Assembly (NCBI GenBank): GCA_021324675.1
Contig: JAJPIR010000278.1
Location: 1 to 64,000, forward strand
Length of the DNA: 64,000 nucleotides
Source of the DNA: Actinomycetota bacterium
Lineage (GTDB): Bacteria; Actinomycetota; Actinomycetes; Mycobacteriales; Pseudonocardiaceae
Reading direction: 5' to 3'
The notes beneath the pieces were generated by a model. That model was not told where the DNA came from. It ran no database searches and saw only the letters and a list, made by a program, of their open reading frames with translations. Both the position numbers and the translations under genes were made by a program. Shown here in pieces: positions 8,815 to 18,574 of this stretch; position 1 is the first letter of the stretch; every line of letters begins with the position of its first letter.

Positions 8815-9549
8815 GTGCTCACGATTGCCGAGCTGGCTGAGCGGACGGGGATCAGTGTGCGCACCATCCGGTTCTACGCGGGGATGGGACTGATCCCGCC
8901 GCCGACGGTGCGCGGCCGGCTGGGCCTGTATGGCGAGCGCCACATCGCTCGCCTCGAGCTGGTCCGCGATCTGCAGGGATTGGGTTTCACGCTGGCCGCG
9001 ATCGAGGGCTACCTCGCGCGGATCCCGCTGGACCGCTCGCCGGAGGACCTTGCGGTGCACCGGGCCCTGCTTGCCCCGTGGCTGCCCGAGGAGCCCGAGA
9101 CAGTAGACCGCGTCGAGCTCGAAAAGCGCTCCGGGCGCACTTTGGACGGCGAGGCCCTCGATCAGCTCGCTGCGCTGGGTGTGATCGAGCGCGATGGCCG
9201 CGACGAGACCGGCCGGTGGATCCTCACCAGCCCGGACAAGCTGGGTTACGGGCTGAGCCTGCTCGACACCGGGATGGATTTCGACGTCCAGCTGGCCGCC
9301 AAGAACCTCATCGAGCGCCACACCAGCGCGCTGGCCACCGAGCTGGTGGCGCTGTTCCACGACACCGTGCTGCGGGAATACCGCGAACGCGGCCGCCCGC
9401 CAGAGCTGCGCACGGCGCTGATCGCGCTGCTGGAGCGGCTCAAGCCGATCACCGTCGACGGGGTCGTCACCCACTTCCAACTCGCCGTCAACCGCGCGAT
9501 CCGGGAATCCGCGGTGCACTCCGAGATCAAGGCAGGAAGCTCGCCATGA
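8815..9549 (+). CDS. MerR family transcriptional regulator
   Basis: [30 protein letters not shown]-terminal MerR HTH. Confidence 0.9.
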   Translation: MLTIAELAERTGISVRTIRFYAGMGLIPPPTVRGRLGLYGERHIARLELVRDLQGLGFTLAAIEGYLARIPLDRSPEDLAVHRALLAPWLPEEPETVDRVELEKRSGRTLDGEALDQLAALGVIERDGRDETGRWILTSPDKLGYGLSLLDTGMDFDVQLAAKNLIERHTSALATELVALFHDTVLREYRERGRPPELRTALIALLERLKPITVDGVVTHFQLAVNRAIRESAVHSEIKAGSSP

Positions 9550-10769
9550 CTGTGTCCGACCACGAAGCATTCATCTACGAGGCATTGCGCACCCCGCGGG
9601 GCAAGGGCAAGCCGACCGGCGCGCTGCACAGCGTCAAGCCGATCTCTCTGGTCACCGGGCTGATCGACGAGCTGCGCAACCGTCACCCCAACCTGGATCC
9701 CAAGCGGATCGACGACATCGTCCTCGGGGTGGTAGCCGCCATCGGCGACCAGGGCGGGGACCTGCCACGGGCCGCCGCGCTCACCGCCGGACTGCCGGAC
9801 ACCGTGGCCGGCCTGCAGATCAACCGGTTCTGCGCCTCGGGCCTGGAGGCGGTGAACCTCGGTGCGATGAAGGTCCGCTCCGGCTGGGAGGACCTGGTGC
9901 TGACCGGCGGCGTCGAGTCGATGTCCCGGGTACCGATGGGCTCCGACGGCGGCCCGTGGGCCATGGACCCCGAAACGGCTTACGCGACCCGTTTCGTCCC
10001 CCAGGGCATCAGCGCCGACCTGATCGCCACCATCGAGGGCTTCACCCGCCACGACGTCGATTCCTATGCCGTGGAATCGCAGCAGCGTGCGGCCAAGGCG
10101 TGGAGTAACGGGTACTTCCAGCGCTCGGTGGTGCCGGTGCGCGACCTGTCCGGCACGGTGATCCTGGACCGGGACGAGCACCTGCGGCCGGACACCACCC
10201 TGGAGGGCCTCAGCGCACTGAACCCGTCGTTCGAAGACATCGGCGACCAGGCGGGATTCGACGCTGTCGCCTTGCAGCGCTACCACTGGCTGGAGCGCAT
10301 CGAACATGTGCACCATGCCGGCAACTCCTCGGGCATCGTGGACGGTGCGGCGCTGGTGGTCGTCGGATCCGAGCAGGCCGGGCGGGAGCTCGGGCTGACC
10401 CCGCGGGCCCGGATCGTGGCCGGCGCGGTCACCGGTGAGGAGCCGACGATCATGCTGACCGGTCCGGCGCCGGCGACCCGCAAGGCGCTGGCCAAGGCCG
10501 GCATGACGATCGACCAGATCGACCTGATCGAGGTCAACGAGGCGTTCGCCGCGGTGGTGCTGCGCTTCATGCGCGAGATGGGCGTGCCGCACGACAAGGT
10601 CAATGTCAACGGTGGCGCCATCGCCATGGGCCACCCGCTGGGCGCCACCGGGGCGATGATCCTCGGCACGCTGATCGACGAGCTGGAGCGCCGCGACCTG
10701 CGCTACGGGCTGGCCACGCTGTGCGTCGGCGGCGGCATGGGCATCGCGACCATCATCGAGCGGATGTGA
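9546..10769 (+). CDS. acetyl-CoA C-acyltransferase (thiolase)
   Basis: [57 protein letters not shown] motifs; ATGA overlap with merR. Confidence 0.95.
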   Translation: MTVSDHEAFIYEALRTPRGKGKPTGALHSVKPISLVTGLIDELRNRHPNLDPKRIDDIVLGVVAAIGDQGGDLPRAAALTAGLPDTVAGLQINRFCASGLEAVNLGAMKVRSGWEDLVLTGGVESMSRVPMGSDGGPWAMDPETAYATRFVPQGISADLIATIEGFTRHDVDSYAVESQQRAAKAWSNGYFQRSVVPVRDLSGTVILDRDEHLRPDTTLEGLSALNPSFEDIGDQAGFDAVALQRYHWLERIEHVHHAGNSSGIVDGAALVVVGSEQAGRELGLTPRARIVAGAVTGEEPTIMLTGPAPATRKALAKAGMTIDQIDLIEVNEAFAAVVLRFMREMGVPHDKVNVNGGAIAMGHPLGATGAMILGTLIDELERRDLRYGLATLCVGGGMGIATIIERM

Positions 10770-10774
10770 TCAGT

Positions 10775-12934
10775 ATGACGGACAGTATTCGATGGGATCT
10801 CGATGACCAGGGGATCGTCACGCTGACCCTGGACGACCCTGGCAAGTCGGCGAACACGATCAACGATCGCTACGTGACGTCGATGAATCAGACGCTCGAC
10901 CGGCTGGAAGCCGAGCGAGGCTCGATCACCGGCGTCATCTTCACCTCGGCGAAAAAGACGTTCTTCGCCGGCGCTGACCTCAACATGCTGCGCAACGTCA
11001 CGCCGGACAATGCCCGCGAGCTGGCCGCCTACATCACGGTGGTGAAAAGCCAGCTGCGGCGGCTGGAGAAGCTGGGCTGCCCGGTCGTCGCCGCGATCAA
11101 CGGCACCGCGCTGGGTGGTGGCCTGGAACTCGCGCTGGCCTGCCACCACCGCATCGCCTTGGATGCTCCAGGCATCAAGATCGGATTTCCCGAGGTGACC
11201 CTGGGAATCCTGCCGGGGCTGGGCGGGGTGACCCGCACGGTGCGGATGCTGGGCTTGATGGTCGCGTTGACGGAGCTGCTCACCAAGGGCCAGCAGCTGC
11301 GTCCCGCGCAGGCCGCCCAGCTGGGCATCGTCGAGGTCGCCGCCACCCCGGACGAGATGTTCACCAAGGCCCGCGAGTGGATCGCCGCCCACCCGCGCGC
11401 GCAGCAGCCCTGGGATACCCGGGGTTACAAGATCCCCGGCGGCACGCCGTCCACCCCGCAGCTGGCTCAGATGCTGCCCGCGTTCCCCGCCACGCTGCGC
11501 AAGCAGCTCAAGGGCGCGCCGATGCCGGCCCCGCACCACATCCTGTGCGCCGCGGTGGAAGGCACCCAGGTGGACTTCGACACCGCGCTGCAGATCGAGA
11601 CCCGCTACTTCATGGATCTGGTCACCGGCCAGGTCGCCAAGAACATGATCAAGGCGTTCTTCTTCGACCTGCAGCACATCAACAAGGGCGGCAGCCGGCC
11701 TGATGGCTATCCCCAGCGCACCTTCCGCAAGGTCGGCGTGCTGGGCGCCGGGATGATGGGCGCGGGCATCGCTTACAGCTGCGCCCGGGCCGGTATGGAC
11801 GTGGTACTCAAAGACGTGGACATCGCCGCTGCCGAGAAGGGCAAGGCCTACTCGGCCAAGCTGCTGGACAAGGCCGTATCCCGGGGTCGGTCGACGCCAG
11901 ACCAGCGCGACGAGCTGCTGGGCCGGATCGCCCCGACCGCCGATGTGGGCGACCTCAAGGGCTGTGACCTGGTCATCGAGGCGGTGTTCGAGGACCCGGC
12001 GCTGAAGAAGAAGGTCTTCGGCGAGATCCTCGACGTGGTGGAGCCTGACGCGCTGCTGTGCTCCAACACCTCCACGCTGCCGATCACTGACCTCGCCACG
12101 GGCGTTGACCGCCCGCAGGACTTCCTCGGCCTGCACTTCTTCTCCCCGGTGGACAAGATGCCGCTGGTGGAGATCGTCCGCGGCGCGCAGACCTCGGAAG
12201 CCGCCCTGGCCGCCGCGATCGACGTCGTGCAGCAGATCCGCAAGACCCCGATCGTGGTCAACGACAGCCGTGGCTTTTTCACCAGCCGGGTGATCGGCAC
12301 CTTCATCAACGAGGCAGTGGCGATGCTCGCCGAGGGCGCGGCCCCTGCGTCGATCGAGCAGGCCAGCTCGCAGGTCGGTTACCCGGCGCCGGTGTTGCAG
12401 CTGGTGGACGAGCTGACCCTGACACTGATGCGCAAGATCCGCGAGGAGACCCGGCGCGGTGTCGAGGCGGCTGGCGGCACCTGGACCGCGCATCCCGCCG
12501 ACGCCATCGTCGATGCCATGGTGCAGGACTATCGCCGTCCCGGACGTGCTGGAGGTGCCGGGTTCTACGACTACGAGGCCGGCCGGCGCACCCGGCTGTG
12601 GCCCGGCCTGGTCGAGCACTTCGGCCCGTTCCGCCCTGATGCGATCCCCTTCGACGACATGAAGGAGCGGATGCTGTTCGCCGAAGCTCTGGAGACAGTG
12701 AAATGCGTCGATGAGGGCGTGATCACCTCGGTGGCCGACGCCAACATCGGCTCCATCATGGGCATCGGGTTCCCACCGTGGACCGGCGGCGTGCTGCAGT
12801 ACATCAACGGCTACCCCGGCGGCCTGCCCGGTTTTGTCGCCCGGGCCCGGCAGCTCGCCGGCCGCTACGGCGGCCGGTTCACCCCGCCGCCGTCACTCGT
12901 CGCCAAAGCCGACGCCGGGGAGACCTTCGAGTAG
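10775..12934 (+). CDS. fatty oxidation multifunctional protein (enoyl-CoA hydratase/3-hydroxyacyl-CoA dehydrogenase, FadB/FadJ-like)
   Basis: N-terminal crotonase domain (GTALGGGLELALACHHRIA) plus GAGMMGAGIAYSCARAG dinucleotide-binding motif. Confidence 0.95.
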   Translation: MTDSIRWDLDDQGIVTLTLDDPGKSANTINDRYVTSMNQTLDRLEAERGSITGVIFTSAKKTFFAGADLNMLRNVTPDNARELAAYITVVKSQLRRLEKLGCPVVAAINGTALGGGLELALACHHRIALDAPGIKIGFPEVTLGILPGLGGVTRTVRMLGLMVALTELLTKGQQLRPAQAAQLGIVEVAATPDEMFTKAREWIAAHPRAQQPWDTRGYKIPGGTPSTPQLAQMLPAFPATLRKQLKGAPMPAPHHILCAAVEGTQVDFDTALQIETRYFMDLVTGQVAKNMIKAFFFDLQHINKGGSRPDGYPQRTFRKVGVLGAGMMGAGIAYSCARAGMDVVLKDVDIAAAEKGKAYSAKLLDKAVSRGRSTPDQRDELLGRIAPTADVGDLKGCDLVIEAVFEDPALKKKVFGEILDVVEPDALLCSNTSTLPITDLATGVDRPQDFLGLHFFSPVDKMPLVEIVRGAQTSEAALAAAIDVVQQIRKTPIVVNDSRGFFTSRVIGTFINEAVAMLAEGAAPASIEQASSQVGYPAPVLQLVDELTLTLMRKIREETRRGVEAAGGTWTAHPADAIVDAMVQDYRRPGRAGGAGFYDYEAGRRTRLWPGLVEHFGPFRPDAIPFDDMKERMLFAEALETVKCVDEGVITSVADANIGSIMGIGFPPWTGGVLQYINGYPGGLPGFVARARQLAGRYGGRFTPPPSLVAKADAGETFE

Positions 12935-12953
12935 CTAACTCGGAAGGTCTCCC
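12918..12953. terminator. bidirectional intrinsic-terminator-like hairpin between convergent genes
   Basis: gggagaccttc (12918-12928) / gaaggtctccc (12943-12953), 11-bp perfect stem. Confidence 0.7.
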
Positions 12954-12966
12954 GCTGGAGCAGGAT

Positions 12967-13060
12967 GTGCTCAGGCGGTGACGTCTCAGCCCAGTGGGTC
13001 TGTTTGGGCGGTGATGTCTCAGCCCAGTGGGGTGTGCTCAGGCGGGACCGTCTCATCTGG
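12967..13060. repeat. 33-34 bp tandem repeat spanning a stop codon
   Basis: ggcggtgacgtctcagcccagtggg (12974) and ggcggtgatgtctcagcccagtggg (13007), degenerate third unit near 13041. Confidence 0.85.
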
Positions 13061-14047
13061 CGGCGGTGGTCCGGGCGGGGTGCCGTCGCCGAAGGGCCGC
13101 CCGCCCAGCGCGTCCCGGCCGTGCGGGTACAGCCAACCGGACAGGTCCGGGCCGGCAGGCACGATGCCGCTGGGGTTGATGTCCCGGTGCACCTGGTAGT
13201 AGTGCCGCTTGATGTGGTCGAAGTCGATGGTGTCGCCAAAGCCCGGGGTGGTGAACAGATCCCGGGCGTAGGCCCACAGCACCGGCATCTCGGCCAGCTT
13301 GTGCCGGTTGCACTTGAAGTGACCGTGGTAGACGGCGTCGAAGCGCACCAGGGTGGTGAACAGCCGCACGTCTGCTTCGGTGATGGTGTCGCCGACGAGG
13401 TAGGGCCGGTGCTCCAGGCGTTCTGACAGCCAGTCCAGCCGATCGAAAAGGCGGTGGTAGGCCTTCTCGTAGGCCTGCTGGGTGCCGGCGAAGCCGCAGC
13501 GGTACACCCCGTTGTTGACATCGCGGAACACGATCTCGTTGACCTCGTCGATCTCAGCGCGGCGAGCTTCCGGATACAGGTCGGGAGCCCCGGGGCGGTG
13601 ATAGGGCCGCCACTGGGTGGACAGGTCCAGGGTGAGCTGCGCGAAATCATTGGTGACGACCTGACCGGTGGGGATGTCCACGATGGCGGGCACCGTGATG
13701 CCCCGGTCGTAGCCGGGGACCCGGGCGAAGTAGGCATCCTGGAGGCGTTCGATACCCAGGACAGGGTCGCGCCCGCCCGGATCGAGATCGAACGACCAGC
13801 TGCGCTCGTCATGGGTCGGCCCCGCCACCCCCATCGACAGCGCCTTCTCCAGCCCGAGCAGCCGGCGAACGATGATCGCTCGGTTCGCCCACGGGCACGC
13901 CCGGCTGACGACCAGGCGGTACCGGCCGGGTTCCACGGGGAAGCCGTCGCGCCCGTCAGCGGTGATGCGGGTGGTGAGGTAACGCTGGTCGCGGGTGTAC
14001 TCGCCGGTGCGGCTGAGATAGCTGCCGGTAGTTGCGGTGTCAGGCAT
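13019..14047 (-). CDS. glutathione S-transferase / glutathionyl-hydroquinone reductase-like (YqjG/ECM4)
   Basis: SRACPWANRAIIVRRLLGLE; STQWRPYHRPGAPDLYP; FDAVYHGHFKCN motifs. Confidence 0.88.
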   Translation of the reverse strand: MPDTATTGSYLSRTGEYTRDQRYLTTRITADGRDGFPVEPGRYRLVVSRACPWANRAIIVRRLLGLEKALSMGVAGPTHDERSWSFDLDPGGRDPVLGIERLQDAYFARVPGYDRGITVPAIVDIPTGQVVTNDFAQLTLDLSTQWRPYHRPGAPDLYPEARRAEIDEVNEIVFRDVNNGVYRCGFAGTQQAYEKAYHRLFDRLDWLSERLEHRPYLVGDTITEADVRLFTTLVRFDAVYHGHFKCNRHKLAEMPVLWAYARDLFTTPGFGDTIDFDHIKRHYYQVHRDINPSGIVPAGPDLSGWLYPHGRDALGGRPFGDGTPPGPPPPDETVPPEHTPLG

Positions 14048-14193
14048 CGCGACCTCCCATCTACATCCGCTGATGTTGCCCACCATGGGTAATGTCCCAG
14101 ACGCCGCCGGGGATGGCGAATCGTCGGTGTTGACGCTGGCGACGTGAACCGGCGCGCTGAGCGCGCCTGCGGCCTGGTGGATAGCGTGTCCTG

Positions 14194-15348
14194 GTGCGCT
14201 CCCGTCCGGCCCCCAACACGGCCAGCCGTGATGCAGAGGCGGCCGTGCCTTACCCGATACGGGTGGCGGCGGCGCTGTCGTGGCGCTTGCTGGCGATTTC
14301 CGGCATGCTCGTCGTCCTCGGCTACATTGTGATCACCCTTCGGGTGGTGGTGATTCCGGTCGCGGTGGCATTGCTGCTCACCGCGCTGCTGGGCCCGGTG
14401 GTGGATTGGTTGACCGAGCATCGGGTGCCTCGCGGGCTGGCCACGCTGGTAGTCCTCGTCGGCGGCCTGGCGCTGATCGGTGGGTTGCTCGTCTTCGTGA
14501 TCCGCGCGTTCGTCAGCGGGTTGCCCGACCTGCAAGCACAGGTGGTGAACAGCCTCAACACCGTCCGGGTGTGGTTGCAACGTCCTCCTTTCGGCCTGCC
14601 GTCGATCAACCTCCAGAATCCGGCCAATTCGCTGAGCCAGTGGTTGCAGGCCAACCGCAATGCGATCACCTCAGGGGCGCTGTCCACGGCGTTCACCGTG
14701 GGGCAGTACCTCACCGGTGCTGCCCTGACGCTGTTTACGTTGATCTATTTTCTCTACGGTGGCCGCTCTATCTGGCTTTTTCTGGTTCGTGGGGTGCCCC
14801 AGTCGGTGCGCAGCCGGGTGGACCTGGCAGGCTGCCGGGCGTTCGCGTCGTTGGGCGGGTTCATCCGGGCCACCGTGCTGGTCGCGGTGGTGGACGCGAT
14901 CGGCATCGGGATCGGATTGGTCGTGGTCGGTGCCCCGCTGGTGGTGCCGCTGGCTGCGCTGACGTTCCTGGCCGCATTCATCCCGGTGATCGGCGCGGTG
15001 GTCTCCGGTGTGCTCGCGGTGCTGATCGTGCTGGTGGCCAAGGGCCTGGTGCCGGCATTGATCGTGCTCGGCGTGGTGGTCGTCGTGCAGCAGCTCGAGG
15101 GTAACGTGTTGCAGCCGCTGCTGATGGGCCGCGCTGTGGAGCTCAGCGGGATAGCGGTCGTGCTGGCCGTCGCGATCGGTTCTGTGCTTGCCGGTATCGC
15201 CGGGGCATTGCTGTCCGTGCCGTTGCTCGCCGTGCTCAATGCCGGCATCCGCGCACTGCTCAGCGGCAGGGACGAACCGGATGACGGCAAGACCAGCGGT
15301 TCAGCGGTGCCCCTGGCCGATGTCCCCGTCGACCCGGAAACCCGCTGA
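14194..15348 (+). CDS. AI-2E family transporter
   Basis: multi-TM protein ending VVVQQLEGNVLQPLLMGRAVELSGIAVVLAVAIGSVLAGIAGALLSVPLLAVL. Confidence 0.88.
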   Translation: MRSRPAPNTASRDAEAAVPYPIRVAAALSWRLLAISGMLVVLGYIVITLRVVVIPVAVALLLTALLGPVVDWLTEHRVPRGLATLVVLVGGLALIGGLLVFVIRAFVSGLPDLQAQVVNSLNTVRVWLQRPPFGLPSINLQNPANSLSQWLQANRNAITSGALSTAFTVGQYLTGAALTLFTLIYFLYGGRSIWLFLVRGVPQSVRSRVDLAGCRAFASLGGFIRATVLVAVVDAIGIGIGLVVVGAPLVVPLAALTFLAAFIPVIGAVVSGVLAVLIVLVAKGLVPALIVLGVVVVVQQLEGNVLQPLLMGRAVELSGIAVVLAVAIGSVLAGIAGALLSVPLLAVLNAGIRALLSGRDEPDDGKTSGSAVPLADVPVDPETR

Positions 15349-15351
15349 ATC

Positions 15352-15424
15352 GCAGTCTGGATGCAGACTGCTGTTTTTGGGCCCTCTGCAACAGCAGTCT
15401 GCATCCAGACTGCTGTTGCAGAGG
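15352..15424. repeat. dispersed palindrome copy 2 with nested alternative hairpin
   Basis: arms 15352-15375 / 15390-15413; alternative 19-bp perfect stem 15383-15401 / 15406-15424 with 4-nt loop. Confidence 0.95.
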
Positions 15425-15437
15425 AGGTTGGGCGGAG

Positions 15438-15983
15438 GTGATGGTGGCGCGGGACGCGACGATCCCCGACGTGCTGCCCGGGCCGGGGGACCCGCCACTG
15501 CGGGTGCTGTTCTGCGGGATCAACCCGGGGTTGGTCTCGGCCGCTACCGGTCACCACTTCGCCAGGCCCGGCAACCGGTTCTGGCCGGCACTGCACGGCG
15601 CTGGTTTCACCCCGCGCCGGTTGCGGCCCGATGAGCAGCATCTGCTGCCCGCACTCGGGTTGGGCATCACCAACATCGTGGCCCGGGCCACCGCACGTGC
15701 TGACGAACTGAGCGGCGCCGAGCTGGTGGCCGGTGGCGCGCGGCTGCAGGAACTGGTGTGTACCTGGCGGCCAACGGCGGTGGGCATCGTGGGCATCACT
15801 GCTTACCGGGTGGCGTTCGCGTCGCCACGGGCGGTCATCGGTCGGCAGCCTGATTGGGGTCCGGTGCTGGTGTGGGCACTGCCCAATCCAAGTGGGCTCA
15901 ACGCGCACTGGTCGTTGCCGGCGATGGTGGACGAGTTCGCCCGCTTCAAGCTAGCCGCGGCGGCGGTGCCGGAGGATGCTTGA
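15438..15983 (+). CDS. mug: G/U mismatch-specific DNA glycosylase
   Basis: LRVLFCGINPGLVSAATGHHFARPGNRFWPALHGAGFTPRRL; LPNPSGLNAHW. Confidence 0.92.
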   Translation: MMVARDATIPDVLPGPGDPPLRVLFCGINPGLVSAATGHHFARPGNRFWPALHGAGFTPRRLRPDEQHLLPALGLGITNIVARATARADELSGAELVAGGARLQELVCTWRPTAVGIVGITAYRVAFASPRAVIGRQPDWGPVLVWALPNPSGLNAHWSLPAMVDEFARFKLAAAAVPEDA

Positions 15984-15986
15984 CGG

Positions 15987-16490
15987 GTGACCGTAACCGA
16001 GGTGCAGCGCGCTGAACTGGCCGAGCAGCGCGATGCAATCCGGGCCGAGCTGATGCCGGCCAAGGCCGACCGGCCAGCCACTACCGCGCGCGGTATCCAC
16101 CACACCGCGCTGATCTCCTCGGACGTGCGCCGGACCGTGGAGTTCTACCAGGGCCTGCTGGGCTTCCCACTGATCGACATGTTCGAGAACCGCGACCTGC
16201 CCGGCTCCACGCACTTCTTTTTCGATGTGGGCAACGGCAACACTCTCGCGTTCTTCGATTTGCCCGGGGTGGACGTCGGGCCGTACGCCGAGGTGTTTGG
16301 CGGCTTGCATCACCTGGCCATATCGGTGGAACCGCGGCGCTGGCAGGAAATCCGCACCAGAATGGACGCCCAGGGCATCGACTACCTCTTGGAGAGCGGC
16401 ACTTCTCTCTATTTCCGTGATTCCGACGGAGCGCGAGTCGAACTGATCGCCGACCCCCTCGGCGAGATGTACGGCCGCAGCATCTTCTGA
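15987..16490 (+). CDS. VOC family protein (glyoxalase/dioxygenase superfamily)
   Basis: GIHHTALISSDVRRTVEFYQGLLGFPLIDMFENRDLPGSTHFFFDVGNGNTLAFFD. Confidence 0.9.
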   Translation: MTVTEVQRAELAEQRDAIRAELMPAKADRPATTARGIHHTALISSDVRRTVEFYQGLLGFPLIDMFENRDLPGSTHFFFDVGNGNTLAFFDLPGVDVGPYAEVFGGLHHLAISVEPRRWQEIRTRMDAQGIDYLLESGTSLYFRDSDGARVELIADPLGEMYGRSIF

Positions 16491-16500
16491 CCCATCTGGC

Positions 16501-16612
16501 GTGTCGCGCCCTCGTGCTTGCTGTGTCGCGCCCTTGTGCTTGCTGTGTCGTGCCCTTGTGCTTGCCGTGTCGCGCCCTAGTGACCGCATACCCGCCCTAG
16601 TGACCGCATACC
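16501..16612. repeat. two consecutive tandem repeat blocks (22 bp x3, 20 bp x2)
   Basis: gtgtcgcgccctcgtgcttgct-type units at 16501, 16523, 16545; cgccctagtgaccgcatacc at 16573 and 16593. Confidence 0.9.
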
Positions 16613-16685
16613 AGGGATGAATGAGCTAGCAGTTGGCGGCGCGCGCTTGGCGCGCTGAGAGCAGCGGATATCAGGTCCCAGGGCC

Positions 16686-16736
16686 GCGCGGACACGCCGT
16701 GGCCTGGAGCTGCGCGGACACGCCGTGGCCTGGAGC
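16686..16736. repeat. tandem duplication, period 26 bp
   Basis: gcgcggacacgccgtggcctggagc at 16686-16710 and 16712-16736. Confidence 0.9.
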
Positions 16737-16773
16737 CGCACGGATTGCCCGGTGCCTGGAATGATCCGCAGCC

Positions 16774-17913
16774 ATGCCGGCCGCCACGGACATCATGACC
16801 CCGTTGTGGCGCGGCGTGGTGGTCTTGAGGATCATCACCGCAGTCTTCGCGGTCGGAGCCATTATCGTGCACCACGGTGGCTTCGACCGCCCCGATCTGG
16901 GCTGGGCCGCCCTTGCCGCGATCGTCATATGGACCGTACTGACCTGTCTGGCATACAGCGACGACCGTACCCGCTGCAGCCACGTCATCGTGGCGGACTT
17001 GCTGGTGACCTTGGCGTTGACGGCTTGCTCCGCATTCGTACTGTCACCCCAACAACTCACCGAGGTTGCGCAGCGCGCCCCGCTGCTACCTACCATCTGG
17101 GCCTGCGGGCCGGTGGTCGCCGCCGGGGTGCACGCTGGACGGCTTGCCGGCGCGCTGTTCGGCGCCATCACGGCCGCCCTGGAAATCTGGCTGCGAGGTG
17201 CCTTCACCACCGACCTCGCCTGCGACGCCCTGCTGCTGATCGGGACGGGCTTTGTGCTGGGTATGGCGGCGACCGCGGCCCGCCAGGCTACCGAGCAGCT
17301 GCGCCGCGCGGCCCGCGTCGAAGCCGCCACCGCCGAACGGGAACGGTTGGCCCGATCGATCCACGACAGCGTGGTGCAGGTGCTGGCTCGCGTGCGCAGT
17401 CGGGGCGGCCAGCTCGATGGGGAGGCCGCCGAGCTGGCGCGGCTGGCTGGGGAGCAGGAATTTGCCCTCCGGTCGCTGTTTTCCGCCCAGCCGCCAGGCG
17501 CGGCCGGTGAGCAGGACCTCGCAGACGCGATCCAGCTGCTGGCCAGCCCACGGGTCGAGGTGTCGATCCCGGCCACCCCGGTGCTGCTTCCCGCCAGCGA
17601 CGTCGACGAGCTGATCGCCGTCGTGCGCGAGGCGCTGTCCAACACAGCCCGGCACGGCGGTCCAGGAGCGAAATCGTGGGTGCTGGTCGAGGATCTTGAC
17701 ACAGAAGTGATGCTCACCGTTCGGGACAACGGCCCAGGGATCAACACCGAGCAGCTTGTCGACGCGGCAAGTGGCGGCCGGATGGGAGTATCGCGGTCGA
17801 TCCGCGGCCGGGTGGCCGACTTGGGCGGCACCGTCACTTTGGATACCGGTCCGGGACGTGGCACTCAATGGGAGGTGCGGCTCGGCCGAGTCAGGCAGGG
17901 CGCGCTGCGGTGA
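16774..17913 (+). CDS. sensor histidine kinase, MacS-like (DUF5931)
   Basis: TM N-terminus; ERERLARSIHDSVVQVLARV H-box; VREALSNTARHGG and DNGPGI ATPase motifs. Confidence 0.85.
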   Translation: MPAATDIMTPLWRGVVVLRIITAVFAVGAIIVHHGGFDRPDLGWAALAAIVIWTVLTCLAYSDDRTRCSHVIVADLLVTLALTACSAFVLSPQQLTEVAQRAPLLPTIWACGPVVAAGVHAGRLAGALFGAITAALEIWLRGAFTTDLACDALLLIGTGFVLGMAATAARQATEQLRRAARVEAATAERERLARSIHDSVVQVLARVRSRGGQLDGEAAELARLAGEQEFALRSLFSAQPPGAAGEQDLADAIQLLASPRVEVSIPATPVLLPASDVDELIAVVREALSNTARHGGPGAKSWVLVEDLDTEVMLTVRDNGPGINTEQLVDAASGGRMGVSRSIRGRVADLGGTVTLDTGPGRGTQWEVRLGRVRQGALR

Positions 17914-18572
17914 TGATCCGGGTGATGGTGGTCGACGACCACCCGATCTGGCGTGCTGGTGTGGCCCGCGACCTCGGCGAGCGGGGTTTTGACGTGGTGG
18001 CTACGGCGGTCGATGGCGCAGCAGCATTGCGGATCATCCCGGCCGCCCGTCCGGATGTGGTGCTCATGGACCTGCACTTCGGCTCCGGGGAGCCGGCCGG
18101 CCTGTCCAGCCCGTCTGGCGCCGAAACCACCGGGCGGATCATCGATGGCTGGCCGGATACCCGGGTACTGGTGCTGTCCGCTTCCGGCGCGCATGCCGAC
18201 GTGCTCGCGGCGGTGCAGGCCGGCGCCTCCGGTTACCTGGTCAAATCGGCCTCGGTGGAGGAACTGGTCGACGCCGTGCGCCGCACTGCCGAGGGCGATG
18301 CGGTATTCACCCCCGGTCTGGCCGGTCTCGTGCTCGGCGAGTACCGCCGGATGGCCCGGCAACCACGATCCGATGTGCCAACGCTCACTGAGCGGGAGAC
18401 CGAGGTACTACGCCAGGTGGCCACGGGGCGCACTGCCCGGCAGATCGCCGATGCGCTGGTCATCAGCCACCGGACCGTGGAAAACCACGTGCAGTCCGCG
18501 TTGCGCAAACTCCAGCTGCACAATCGCGTGGAACTTGCCCGCTACGCCATCGAGCACGGCCTCGCCGAGTAG
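17913..18572 (+). CDS. LuxR/NarL family response regulator
   Basis: IRVMVVDDHPIWRAGV receiver; LTERETEVLRQVATGRTARQIADALVISHRTVENHVQSALRKL HTH. Confidence 0.93.
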   Translation: MIRVMVVDDHPIWRAGVARDLGERGFDVVATAVDGAAALRIIPAARPDVVLMDLHFGSGEPAGLSSPSGAETTGRIIDGWPDTRVLVLSASGAHADVLAAVQAGASGYLVKSASVEELVDAVRRTAEGDAVFTPGLAGLVLGEYRRMARQPRSDVPTLTERETEVLRQVATGRTARQIADALVISHRTVENHVQSALRKLQLHNRVELARYAIEHGLAE

Positions 18573-18574
18573 GT

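Noticed and set aside
10703-12619. 638-aa antisense ORF
   Set aside because: High-GC shadow ORF opposite an unambiguous FadB-like gene; composition (His/Gln/Arg/Gly-rich) is typical of antisense artefacts.
12865-14580. 571-aa minus-strand ORF overlapping the GST-like gene
   Set aside because: Same-strand off-frame shadow ORF, Ser/Thr/Pro/Arg-rich; the GST frame carries all recognisable motifs.
16501-16612. CRISPR array
   Set aside because: Units are contiguous with no spacers, only 20-22 bp, and no cas genes are visible.
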